This document shows, one piece after another, positions 12,712-20,253 of a stretch of DNA of 22,875 bases. The notes under the pieces are model-generated. The model had not been told where the DNA came from and did no database searches. It saw nothing but the letters and a program-made list of their open reading frames with translations. Location: IMG/VR virus record IMGVR_UViG_3300037153_000362, positions 1-22,875 of that record. One strand, 5' to 3'. The stretch is from a virus. The translations under genes were made by a program, and so were the position numbers. Numbering within the stretch: position 1 is the stretch's first letter; every line of letters begins with the position of its first letter.

Positions 12712-14484
12712 GTGACTGCGCGCGTGTATGGGCGAGTTGGGGGGATCGGGTCGACGGCGGCCAGGGGGTATGGGGCGAAGCATCAGGCGAAACGCGCCCA
12801 GTTGGAGCCGCTGGTTCTGGCTGGGGGTGCGTCTTGTGTCCGGTGCGGCGGCCTGATTCTGCCGGGGGAGCCGTGGGACCTCGGGCATGTTGATGGTGAC
12901 AAGACACGGTATGCGGGGCCGGAGCACCGGTGGTGTAACCGGGGGTGGCATCGGAAGGGGCAGCTCGCCCAGTCGCCGCCGGCGAAGCAGGTGGTGGCGG
13001 AGCCGGTGGGGCTGCCCGCGAACGATCCGCGGTGGCGTGTCCCGTGGCTGCGGGGGCTGCGGCGGCCGCCCAGGGATGCGACGTGGCCCAGGTTGATGAC
13101 GGTGCCGCACCCGGACGCGACCGGGTCGCTCGGCCGGGTGTTCATCGGGTGGGCGGAGGAGCGGGAGGGGCGGCGGCTCCGCTGGTGGCAGCGGCTGGTC
13201 GCGACGCGGCTGCTTGAGCATGACGGGGACGACAGGCTGGTGTGGGACGCGCTGATCCTGAGCATGGCCCGCCAGCTCGGCAAATCGTGGCTGCTCCGCG
13301 AGCTGCTTCTTTGGCGGATTCATCAGGGCGACCGGTTCGGGGAGCCGCAGGACGTTTTGCATACGGGGAAGGACATCGCGATCTGCAAGGAGGTGCAGCG
13401 GACAGCCCGGATCTGGTGCCGTCAGCGGCCCAGGGAGTACAAGGTGACGGAGGTGAACGGGCAGGAGGCGATCGAGTGGCTGGGTGACCGGTCGAGGTGG
13501 ATGATCCGCGCCCGCGGCGCCGTGTACGGGTACTCGGTGAGCCTAGGCGCGGTGGATGAGGGGTGGAAGGTCGACGAACAGGTCGTCAGCGAGGGGCTCG
13601 CCCCGACGATGGTCGAGCGGGCGCAGCCGCAGCTGCTGCTGGTGTCGACCGCGCACCGGCTCGCCACCCCGTTGATGGTCGACCGGCGCCGCGCCGCGCT
13701 CGCCGAGCTCGAGACCGGCGACGGCGACCTCCTGATCGAATGGAGTGCTCCCAGGGACGCGCACCTCGAGGACCGCACCGGGTGGCGATTGGCCAGTCCG
13801 CATTGGACGCCGCAACGCGAGAAGCTCGTCGCGCAGCAATTGGCGAACGCCCGCGCCGGCGGCACCCTGGACCCGGACGAGCCCGACCCGGTCGAAGGCT
13901 TCCGGTCGCAGTGGCTGAATCAGTGGCCGGAACAGGCGGCGGTCAAGCTGGACGGGGAGGAGCTGCTCCCACCCGGCGTCTGGGCATCACTAGCCGGTGA
14001 CGTGGACGCGACCGGGCCGATGTGGCTCGCCGTCGAGGACAACTGGGGGAAGGGGGCGGCGGTCGCCGCCGTGTGCCTGCTCCCAGACGGGCAACTCGAG
14101 GTCGACGGGTGGGTGTACGACGACTGGGACAGCGCGATCCTCGACGTCGAACACTTGGCCGGCTACTGGGACGTCACCCAGATCCTGGTGGGCGCCAACC
14201 TGTTGTCGCGTGTCCCGTTGGAGATGCTGCCGACCCCGGAGCCGTCCGGGATCAAAGAGACCCGGACGGGGCTCCCACTGTTCCGCGACCTGGCCGCGAA
14301 CAGGGTCATCGTGCATCACAAGCCGGCGCAGGAGCTCACCGCTGCCGTCGAACAAGCCCGCGTCCGTGAGGGCATCAACGGGATGACGCTGATCCCCATG
14401 TACGGTCACCCCCATCTGGTGAAAGCACTCGTGTGGGCTGTGAACGCTGCGCATCAGCCGGCACCGACCCCGGCGATCTACTAG
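12712..14484 (+). CDS. Terminase large subunit with N-terminal HNH nuclease-like fusion
   Basis: A 590-residue protein counted from GTG 12712 (an in-frame GTG at 12679 is possible). Residues 42-76 hold an HNH pattern: CVRCG (C42, C45), WDLGHVDGD (D56, H59) and GPEHRWCN (H72, C75, N76). The terminase ATPase follows: Walker A-like SMARQLGKS (184-192) and Walker B-like VSLGAVDE (D282, E283). An RNase H-type nuclease domain then begins near LAVEDNWGKG (E442/D443). The enzyme cuts and pumps DNA into the prohead. HNH proteins are usually separate genes beside the terminase, so the fusion is unusual. No small terminase subunit is seen. Confidence 0.85.
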   Translation: MTARVYGRVGGIGSTAARGYGAKHQAKRAQLEPLVLAGGASCVRCGGLILPGEPWDLGHVDGDKTRYAGPEHRWCNRGWHRKGQLAQSPPAKQVVAEPVGLPANDPRWRVPWLRGLRRPPRDATWPRLMTVPHPDATGSLGRVFIGWAEEREGRRLRWWQRLVATRLLEHDGDDRLVWDALILSMARQLGKSWLLRELLLWRIHQGDRFGEPQDVLHTGKDIAICKEVQRTARIWCRQRPREYKVTEVNGQEAIEWLGDRSRWMIRARGAVYGYSVSLGAVDEGWKVDEQVVSEGLAPTMVERAQPQLLLVSTAHRLATPLMVDRRRAALAELETGDGDLLIEWSAPRDAHLEDRTGWRLASPHWTPQREKLVAQQLANARAGGTLDPDEPDPVEGFRSQWLNQWPEQAAVKLDGEELLPPGVWASLAGDVDATGPMWLAVEDNWGKGAAVAAVCLLPDGQLEVDGWVYDDWDSAILDVEHLAGYWDVTQILVGANLLSRVPLEMLPTPEPSGIKETRTGLPLFRDLAANRVIVHHKPAQELTAAVEQARVREGINGMTLIPMYGHPHLVKALVWAVNAAHQPAPTPAIY

Positions 14485-14493
14485 CCCGACGCT

Positions 14494-14520
14494 TTGTCCA
14501 CCAAATCAGTGGGGTATACT
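14494..14520 (+). promoter_or_regulatory. Promoter for the portal/head operon, probably leaderless
   Basis: TATACT (14515-14520) is a strong -10. TTGTCC (14494-14499) is a weak -35 at a short 15-bp spacing. Transcription would start near 14527, two bases before GTG 14529, which has no ribosome binding site. It occupies the only gap (44 bp) between terminase and portal. Confidence 0.5.
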
Positions 14521-14528
14521 CCGGTGGC

Positions 14529-15830
14529 GTGGGGATCCGCGATCTCGCTGCCCGTATGGCGCTGCGGCCGCCCGACGACATCACCCCCAACCCGAACGAC
14601 CCCGCGTCGGTTCCGCCGTCGACTGTCGGCCCCGACCAGCTGGTAACACCGGGGGACCCGCACGGCGTCACGGTCGAGGGGGCCGACGTGTTCGCAGGGC
14701 CGCCACCCAGGATCATGGCGTCCGCCTGGTCGGGGTGGCCGAGTGATTGGTGGCCGCCCGCGTGGCAGCAATCGCTCACACCCCAGCTGACGGACACCGC
14801 GTGGATGTGCCTGGACCGCAACTCGAGTGTCCTGTCGACGATGCCGCCCTACCTGGTCGGCGCCGCCGACTACCTGGGGGCCGACTGGATGAACAACCCC
14901 GACCCCGACGTGTACAACAGCTTCGAGGAGTTCTCGAAAGAGCTGTTCTGGGCGTTCCAGCTCGGCGAGGCGTTCGTGATCACCACCGCCCGGTACGCGA
15001 CCGGGTGGCCCGCCCGGTTCCACGTTGTCCCGCCGGGATTGGTGAGCGCGGAGCTGTCACCCGACGGGGGCCGCCGCTACCGGATCGGCGACATGCCCGT
15101 GTCGGCGGGGGTGAGCCCCACCGGCCCAGGCGGCGACCTGCTCCACATCCGGTACTCGAGCAGTGTCGCCGACGCGCGCGGGCACGGCCCGCTCGAAGCC
15201 GGGGGTTACCGGATGGTCGCAGCCCAGGTGTTGACCCGGTACGGCACCCAGCTCGCCGCCGGCGGCGGCATCCCCGCCGGCATCCTCACCGTCCCCGGGA
15301 ACAGGGATCCCGTCCAGGCCGCCACACTCCAGGCCGACTGGGTCGACGCGCGCGCCAGCACCGTCGGGAAACCCGCCGTCCTGTCCGGGGGTGTCACCTG
15401 GGAGGCCGTCCAGGTCGACCCCGTCCAAATGGCGCTCGTCGAGCTGCTCCAGTTCAACGAGGCCAGGATCGCGGAGCTCCTCGGGGTGCCCGGCCCACTG
15501 GTGGGGCTGCCCGCCGGCCCGGACAGCATGACCTACAAGACGATGGAAGGCATGTACGACTACCACTGGCGCACCGGGCTCCGCCCCAAAGCGCGCGCGG
15601 TGATGTCGGCCCTGTCCGGGTGGCTGCTCCCCAGGGGAACCAGGGTGGAGCTGAACAGCGACTCGTATGTGCAGCCGGAACCACTGATCCGGGCGCAAAC
15701 CGCCCAGATCCTGAACAGCATTGTGGACCCGGTGACCGGGCAGCCGGCATTGACGGTCCAGGAGATCCGGGACGCCGAACGGCTCGACAACAGCGTCCCC
15801 ACCGACGTGTCCGCGGGGGTACTGAAATGA
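14529..15830 (+). CDS. Portal protein (HK97 type)
   Basis: A 433-residue protein that forms the ring through which DNA enters the head and to which the tail joins. It matches the HK97-type portal family by order and by stretches such as AWMCLDRNSSVLSTMPPYLV, LFWAFQLGEAFVITTAR, VELLQFNEARIAELLGVPG and MTYKTMEGMYDYHWR. The N-terminal 70 residues are Pro-rich and variable. GTG 14529 fits the predicted leaderless transcript. ATG 14556 is an alternative. It overlaps the protease gene by ATGA. Confidence 0.88.
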   Translation: MGIRDLAARMALRPPDDITPNPNDPASVPPSTVGPDQLVTPGDPHGVTVEGADVFAGPPPRIMASAWSGWPSDWWPPAWQQSLTPQLTDTAWMCLDRNSSVLSTMPPYLVGAADYLGADWMNNPDPDVYNSFEEFSKELFWAFQLGEAFVITTARYATGWPARFHVVPPGLVSAELSPDGGRRYRIGDMPVSAGVSPTGPGGDLLHIRYSSSVADARGHGPLEAGGYRMVAAQVLTRYGTQLAAGGGIPAGILTVPGNRDPVQAATLQADWVDARASTVGKPAVLSGGVTWEAVQVDPVQMALVELLQFNEARIAELLGVPGPLVGLPAGPDSMTYKTMEGMYDYHWRTGLRPKARAVMSALSGWLLPRGTRVELNSDSYVQPEPLIRAQTAQILNSIVDPVTGQPALTVQEIRDAERLDNSVPTDVSAGVLK

Positions 15831-16414
15831 CCACACTGGAGCTCGAGTTCCGGTCCGCCACCCAGGTCGGCGTGTCGTTCCCGAAACGGCAGATCGAGCT
15901 GATCGTGATGCCGTACGAGACCGAAGCGCAGGTTGTGCACAAGGGCAGGCTGATCCGGGAGATCGTGTCGCGCGGCGCGTTCGAGGGGCTGGACGCCCGC
16001 CACCGGCGTATCGCGGTCAACCGCGGCCACGTGATCGACCAGGTCGTCGGGAGGGCGGTCGCGTTCCACCCCTCCCGGGAGGTTGGCCTGGTCGCCGAGC
16101 TGCAGATCGCGAGGACCGCCGCGGGTGACGAGACGCTCGCACTGGCCGACGACGGCCTGCTGGACGCCAGCGCCGGGTTCGGGGTCCCCGACGGCGGCGA
16201 GACGTGGCCCGAGCGAGGGTTGCGCCGCCTGAACCGCCTGTGGCTCGACCATATTGCGATGACACCCGACCCCGCCTACAAGACCGCCCAGGTGCTGGCT
16301 GTCCGGGAGGCCGGTGAGCCCGGCGACCCGGTCCCGCGCCCCAACCTCGACATGGTCAGGGGTTGGATGCTCGCCGACCGGTATGCGACACTCGGGGTGA
16401 CCACCGAACGCTGA
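15827..16414 (+). CDS. HK97-family prohead protease
   Basis: A 195-residue serine protease of the S78 type that trims the capsid protein during maturation. Marks are LIVMPYETEA, IREIVSRGAFEGL, catalytic H68 in AVNRGHVI and S115 in LLDASAGFGV. The final 40 residues form a charged tail that may link it to the shell interior. It starts in ATGA overlap with the portal gene and is followed by a 100-bp leader before the capsid gene. Confidence 0.88.
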   Translation: MTTLELEFRSATQVGVSFPKRQIELIVMPYETEAQVVHKGRLIREIVSRGAFEGLDARHRRIAVNRGHVIDQVVGRAVAFHPSREVGLVAELQIARTAAGDETLALADDGLLDASAGFGVPDGGETWPERGLRRLNRLWLDHIAMTPDPAYKTAQVLAVREAGEPGDPVPRPNLDMVRGWMLADRYATLGVTTER

Positions 16415-16514
16415 CCGTTGATGGCCGCCGTGGGCGGCGCCGGCAGAACCCGTGGGGTAGGTGGCGCTCGAGCGAAACCAGTCCTTTTCGCTTAGGGAAG
16501 CGAGGCTACCCCGC
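16415..16514 (+). promoter_or_regulatory. Leader of the capsid gene with two hairpins
   Basis: GCCGCC-GTG-GGCGGC (16424-16438) and AGCGAAA-N8-TTTCGCT (16471-16492) are perfect hairpins. The second ends 22 bases before ATG 16515, just upstream of GAGG (16502-16505). The palindrome CGCTCGAGCG (16465-16474) overlaps it. The leader may stabilise the capsid mRNA or set its high translation. No clear promoter is seen. Confidence 0.45.
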
Positions 16515-17735
16515 ATGAACACAACGGACCAGGTTCTCACCCGCCTCGTCGGCGAGGTGAACGACCAGCAAGGGTTCATCGACGTGACCGTCGAGGCCGC
16601 CGAGAAAGAGGGCCGCGACCTCACGTCCCAGGAGATGGAGATGGTGACGCGCGCCCGCGAGCGGATGGGCGAGCTCCACAAGCAGATCGGCCCGTTGAAG
16701 GAGACCCGGCAGATCGCGATCGACAGCCGGGCGCAGCTCGCCGAGATCGCGAAGTTCATGGGCGACCGCGACAAAAGCACGCCGCCGAAGGTGGAGTACC
16801 GGACGGCGGGCGAATACATGTCGGATTACATCCAGGTGCTGATGGGGTCGTCGGTCGCCGCGAAGGAACGGCTGGAGCGGTACCAGGTTGAGCAGCGCGC
16901 CGCGGCGCATCAGACGACCGCGGACAACCCCGGCCTGATCCCAGCCCCCATCCTCGGCCCGGTCGTGAACTTCATCGACACGAACCGGTCGCTCGTCACC
17001 CAGCTCGGCCCCAGGCAGCTGCCCGGGCAGACATGGTCGAGGCCGAAGGTGACGCAGCATACGAGCGTCGCGACGCAGTCGGCGGAGAAAGGCGAGCTCG
17101 TCTCCCAGAAGATGACGATCACCAAGCTCACCGCGACCGCGGTCACCTACGGCGGCTACGTCAACGTCTCGAGGCAGGACGTCGATTTCACGACGCCGGG
17201 GATCATGGACATCGTGGTCGGCGACCTCGCCGCGAACTACGCCATCCAGACCGAGGCCGCAGCCTGTGCGGCGTTCGACTCGGCGGCCACGGCGGGCGTC
17301 CCGATCGCCACCGGCGCTGCCACCGCCGCCGGCGTCTCAGCGTCCCTGTGGGACGCCGCGTCGAAGATTTACCTCGCCACGAAGGGGGCCGGCCGGGTGT
17401 TCGCGGTCACCGGCCCCGACATGCTCCCCATCCTCGCCCCCATCTTCCCGCCCGTGAACCCGCAGAACGCGATCAGCGAAGGGTTCGCCGCCGCCGGTAT
17501 GGGGACAGGCCTGGTCGGCAGCATCAGCGGCGTCCCCCTCTATGTGAGCGCGGGTGTCGGGACGCTGCGGATCCTCATGTTCTCGAGTGCGGCCGCGGAG
17601 GTGTACGAGGACCGGATCGGGTCCCTGTCCGTCGTCGAGCCGTCCGTGCTCGGCGTCCAGGTCGCCTATGCGGGCTACTTCACGCCGATGGTGATCGAGA
17701 GCACGGGCATCGTGAAGATCGTCAAGACGCCGTGA
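16515..17735 (+). CDS. Major capsid protein (HK97 fold) with N-terminal delta domain
   Basis: A 406-residue shell protein. Residues 1-90 are charged and helical (DVTVEAAEKEGRDLTSQEME, ERMGELHKQIGPLKETR), typical of the scaffold-like delta domain removed by the protease. The mature part probably begins near residues 134-140, before PGLIPAPILGPVVNFID. Family marks are SRPKVTQHTSVATQSAEKGE, GGYVNVSRQDVDFTTPGIMD and a C-terminal YAGYFTPMVIESTGIVK. No separate scaffold gene is present, which agrees with the delta domain. ATG 16515 is preferred over GTG 16461, because the longer form would translate through the leader hairpin. Confidence 0.88.
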   Translation: MNTTDQVLTRLVGEVNDQQGFIDVTVEAAEKEGRDLTSQEMEMVTRARERMGELHKQIGPLKETRQIAIDSRAQLAEIAKFMGDRDKSTPPKVEYRTAGEYMSDYIQVLMGSSVAAKERLERYQVEQRAAAHQTTADNPGLIPAPILGPVVNFIDTNRSLVTQLGPRQLPGQTWSRPKVTQHTSVATQSAEKGELVSQKMTITKLTATAVTYGGYVNVSRQDVDFTTPGIMDIVVGDLAANYAIQTEAAACAAFDSAATAGVPIATGAATAAGVSASLWDAASKIYLATKGAGRVFAVTGPDMLPILAPIFPPVNPQNAISEGFAAAGMGTGLVGSISGVPLYVSAGVGTLRILMFSSAAAEVYEDRIGSLSVVEPSVLGVQVAYAGYFTPMVIESTGIVKIVKTP

Positions 17736-17986
17736 TGGCCGAGCTCTGGGACAACCCGAACCAGCAGGTCGTCCGCGCCGACAGCTCAGGGCCGGGGGAC
17801 GAGGGCACCGGCGGCCAGTCAGGTGAGCAAGCGGCGGAGGAAGCCGAGGGGTTGGAGGGGATGACGAAGGACGAGCTGCTCGCCTACGCCCAGGAGCACG
17901 GGGTGTCACCGGCGAACGCGAGCATGAACAAGGCCGACATCATCGCCAGCATCCGGGCCGCCGAGAAACAGGAGGAGGGGGACTGA
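17735..17986 (+). CDS. Small acidic head protein with SAP/Rho_N-like C-terminus
   Basis: An 83-residue protein whose start shares one base with the capsid stop. The N-terminal half is a Gly/Glu/Gln-rich linker. The C-terminal half (MTKDELLAYAQEHGV, SMNKADIIASIRAAE) is a helix-extended-helix of the SAP/Rho_N type that can touch nucleic acid. Similar small proteins often follow the capsid gene in siphophages. It may be a head-associated or connector accessory protein. Confidence 0.65.
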   Translation: MAELWDNPNQQVVRADSSGPGDEGTGGQSGEQAAEEAEGLEGMTKDELLAYAQEHGVSPANASMNKADIIASIRAAEKQEEGD

Positions 17987-17987
17987 G

Positions 17988-18329
17988 GTGGCGTACGCGG
18001 CCGTCTGCGACCTCCAGATGTACCTGCAGAAACCCCAGGCCACGCCCGGGGAGGTGGCCGCGATGCAACGCTGCCTCGACGAGGCGGCGGCGGAGATCGA
18101 CTGGGAGCTCGGCTACGACCCGGTCGGCAACCCTGCCCCTGTGCCGCCGCCGCCTCTCGTCGTCGGTGTGAACCTCGACAGGGCGGTCGAGCATTGGCGA
18201 CAGACGTTCAGCGCGTTCGGGTCGCTGCCGGTGGGGCAGGAAGCGGTGCCGGTGTTCATGGGCCTGGACACGTGGCGGCGGCACGCGCTGAAGCTGACCC
18301 CGCTGAAGGTCCACGAAGGGATCGCGTAG
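17988..18329 (+). CDS. Head-tail connector protein (adaptor-like)
   Basis: A 113-residue protein with GTG start and a strong ribosome binding site, GGAGGAGGGG (17971-17980). The N-terminus is helical (CDLQMYLQKPQATPGEVAAM, RCLDEAAAEIDWELGY), followed by a Pro-rich loop and a further helix (VNLDRAVEHWRQTFSAFG). Helical adaptor proteins of HK97 gp6 type have this size and lie in this position between capsid and tail genes. Assigned by pattern and order. Confidence 0.65.
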   Translation: MAYAAVCDLQMYLQKPQATPGEVAAMQRCLDEAAAEIDWELGYDPVGNPAPVPPPPLVVGVNLDRAVEHWRQTFSAFGSLPVGQEAVPVFMGLDTWRRHALKLTPLKVHEGIA

Positions 18330-18758
18330 ATGGCGACGGCGACCACGGGCCTCGAGGATGTCGCCCTCGCGTTCATGGACGCGCTCCAGGTGATCGCCGA
18401 CGAGATCCCCGAGCTCCAGGTGGTCGCCTACGTGAACAACATGCCCACGCCGCCGTCCCTCGACGTCTACCCGTCCGACCCGTTCATCGACCCGGCCGGG
18501 TTCGGGGTCGGCGACGCCCTGCTCGCCTGGACTGTCCGCGCCCGCGTGTCACAGGTCGACCCGGTCGCGGGGATGCAGACCCTGTACCGGCTCATGGACC
18601 CCGGTGACCCCGCCGGCGTCGAACCCGCACTCGCCAATGTCGCCGTGTTGGCGCAGGGCGGCGTGTCCGGGTGGCGGACCTACCCGTCGGAGGCGACCGG
18701 CGACCAGCTGCTCGGCTGCGAGTGGCGGTTCCAGCGCTTCCTGAAAGGCGACCCATGA
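18330..18758 (+). CDS. Probable tail terminator or neck protein
   Basis: A 142-residue protein starting directly after the previous stop. It begins with a helix (LEDVALAFMDALQVIADEIP) and continues with alternating strands (LQVVAYVNNMPTPPSLDVYP, GDALLAWTVRARVSQVDP), consistent with the alpha/beta fold of tail terminators that cap the tail tube. Gene order (after the connector, before the tube protein) supports this. No motif settles it, and a minor neck role is possible. Confidence 0.55.
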   Translation: MATATTGLEDVALAFMDALQVIADEIPELQVVAYVNNMPTPPSLDVYPSDPFIDPAGFGVGDALLAWTVRARVSQVDPVAGMQTLYRLMDPGDPAGVEPALANVAVLAQGGVSGWRTYPSEATGDQLLGCEWRFQRFLKGDP

Positions 18759-18934
18759 CCAAGCAGACGTACAGGGTGACCGGGAACACCGCGTACCGGG
18801 GCCACCAGCCCGGGGAGACGTTCGACGCGGACCTCACAGACGACGAGAAGCGGCGCGCCATCGACCGCGGCTCGATCGCCGCCGTGTCGAGCCCGAAGAA
18901 GACCAGCGGGAAGGAAGGAGCGAAGGATGCCTAA
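18755..18934 (+). CDS. Small conserved-type head/tail protein
   Basis: A 59-residue protein in ATGA overlap with the upstream gene and eight-base overlap with the tail-tube gene. The core, YRVTGNTAYRGHQPGETFDA followed by DLTDDEKRRAIDRGSIAAV, resembles short proteins found in the head-tail region of other siphophages. The end is Lys/Ser-rich. Its role is unknown. The ribosome binding site of the tube gene lies inside its 3' end. Confidence 0.6.
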   Translation: MTKQTYRVTGNTAYRGHQPGETFDADLTDDEKRRAIDRGSIAAVSSPKKTSGKEGAKDA

Positions 18935-19349
18935 GAGGGTCGCGTTCAAGGATTCGGTGACGGTCGACACCACCGACCTGTCCCAGTTCGCCCGGTCGGT
19001 GTCGTTCACGTCGGAGCATGAGCGCGTCGACGTGTCGGGGTTCAACCCGACCGGGGCGAGCGAGTTCCTCGCCGGTGTCACCACCCAGTCGGTGACCGTC
19101 GAGTTCTATGGCGCCTACGGGACCGGTGAGACGCATCAGACGCTGTACCCGATCCACCAGAACCGGGATGTCGTCGCGTTCGAGTGGATGCCCGACGGGA
19201 GCGCGACGGTGGGGCCGTCGAACCCGAAGCTGACCGGGAACGTCCAGATCCTCACCTACAACCCCGGGGCGACCAGGGGGGACGCCGACACGTACAGCGT
19301 GGAGTTCACGGCGGCCGACCCGGCCGGCCTCACCTTCGTCACCGCATAG
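18927..19349 (+). CDS. Major tail tube protein
   Basis: A 140-residue beta-rich protein with an excellent ribosome binding site (AAGGAAGGAG, six bases before ATG), as expected for an abundant protein. It contains DTTDLSQFARSVSFTSEHER, VDVSGFNPTGASEFLAG and VQILTYNPGATRGDADTYSV, typical of short actinophage tube proteins. It would polymerise around the tape measure to form the flexible tail. Its place two genes before the assembly chaperone agrees. Confidence 0.75.
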   Translation: MPKRVAFKDSVTVDTTDLSQFARSVSFTSEHERVDVSGFNPTGASEFLAGVTTQSVTVEFYGAYGTGETHQTLYPIHQNRDVVAFEWMPDGSATVGPSNPKLTGNVQILTYNPGATRGDADTYSVEFTAADPAGLTFVTA

Positions 19350-19351
19350 CG

Positions 19352-19723
19352 ATGCCGAGGGATGTTCTCGTTGTTCGCGGGCTCCGCCCGCTGATGATGG
19401 TCAACGCCCGCGCGGAACGGCAGGTGCGGCTGGCGAACCGGGCGATCCTCCGAACCGTCGGTGACGCGGTCAAGAACGACGCGGCCGCCAGGATCCTCCC
19501 CGTCTCCCCGAAAACGGCGCGCAGCTTCAAGACCAGCGTCACCCAGAGAGGCGTGTCGGTGTACCAGTCGCAACGGTCGACGGGGACGCACCCGGAGTTC
19601 GGGCGGATGGTGATGCGCTGCCTGTTGATTGCGAGGAACCGGAACGTCGCCGAGACCGAACACGCCTACGAGCTGGCGCTCGACAGGATCGCCGCCAACT
19701 GGGAGCAGGGCGGCATCCTGTGA
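19352..19723 (+). CDS. HK97 gp10-like tail/neck protein
   Basis: A 123-residue basic protein starting two bases after the tube gene. It contains long helices with AERQVRLANRAILRTVGDAV and a middle segment, ARILPVSPKTARSFKTSVTQ, where HK97 gp10-like proteins carry a P-x-TG-x-L motif. Here Thr-Gly is replaced by Pro-Lys-Thr-Ala. Its place after the tube protein is not the commonest for gp10. The resemblance is moderate, and a minor tail role is an alternative. Confidence 0.45.
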   Translation: MPRDVLVVRGLRPLMMVNARAERQVRLANRAILRTVGDAVKNDAAARILPVSPKTARSFKTSVTQRGVSVYQSQRSTGTHPEFGRMVMRCLLIARNRNVAETEHAYELALDRIAANWEQGGIL

Positions 19724-20184
19724 ACACCATCACCATCCGCAACTCCGCCCCCTGGGACGGCGTATACGAGTTCGGGGAGCTCGACGCGTTCACCGTCCGC
19801 GAATGGGGCTGGCTGAAACGGTTCGCCCAGGTGTACCCGGCCACCCTCGTCGACGCGCTCCGCCGCGCCGACGCCGAGCTCGTCGCGGTCATCGCCGTCA
19901 TCGCGTTGCACCGCGCCGGCCGCGTCAACCCCGACCAGGCCCAGGACGTGTGGGAACGCCTCGGGGACGGCCCGTTCGCGTCCAGCTTCGACCTCGACTT
20001 CGGCGACACCGAAACCGGCGGCGAGGATGATGCCGGCCCCCCAGCCGCAAACTCGACCGGGAGCTCCGACTCTTCTGGGGCAGGTTCGACCGCGAGTTCG
20101 GCGACACCGCCCAACCCCCCGAACGGCTCTGGCGGCCCAGCCTCGGCTATTTCGCAATCCGGCCCGGTGACGTGGGGGACCTGA
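19720..20184 (+). CDS. Tail assembly chaperone, short form (G-like)
   Basis: A 154-residue zero-frame product starting with GTG in a GTGA overlap. The N-terminal domain (WDGVYEFGELDAFTVREWGW, VDALRRADAELVAVIAVIAL) is of the chaperone type found before tape measures. After the C-run at 20037 the zero frame turns into low-complexity Ser/Gly/Pro/Ala sequence until TGA 20182-20184, because the real selection there is on the other frame. It helps hold the tape measure while the tube assembles. Confidence 0.75.
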   Translation: MNTITIRNSAPWDGVYEFGELDAFTVREWGWLKRFAQVYPATLVDALRRADAELVAVIAVIALHRAGRVNPDQAQDVWERLGDGPFASSFDLDFGDTETGGEDDAGPPAANSTGSSDSSGAGSTASSATPPNPPNGSGGPASAISQSGPVTWGT

Positions 20185-20252
20185 CCCCCGCGAACATGCT
20201 CGCCTGCCACGACCTGTTCACGGCGTTCCTCCAGCTGAGGGGGTTCGAGTAA
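19720..20252 (+). CDS. Tail assembly chaperone, long form by -1 frameshift (GT-like)
   Basis: Ribosomes slipping -1 on C-CCC-CCA (20037-20043) leave the 107-codon first part and read a second frame to TAA 20250-20252, giving 177 residues. The second frame encodes ordered, non-low-complexity sequence: SRKLDRELRLFWGRFDREFG, RLWRPSLGYFAIRPGDV and LACHDLFTAFLQLRGFE. It has no start of its own and a stop at 20028-20030, so the slip must occur between 20031 and about 20045. This is the standard logic of the G/GT pair before a tape measure. The C6 slip site is inferred. Confidence 0.75.
20037..20043 (+). promoter_or_regulatory. -1 ribosomal slippery site C-CCC-CCA
   Basis: A run of six C followed by A lets the Pro-CCC and Pro-CCA decoding tRNAs re-pair one base back as CCC and CCC. 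It is the only slip-prone run in the 15-base window where both frames are open. No strong downstream pseudoknot was identified by eye. Confidence 0.65.
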
Positions 20253-20253
20253 A

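Noticed and set aside
12560-12907. Upstream extension of the minus-strand membrane protein to 12907
   Set aside because: The extension is Pro/His/Arg-rich low-complexity sequence antisense to the terminase. The hydrophobic protein with its own ATG and GAGGG begins at 12553-12559.
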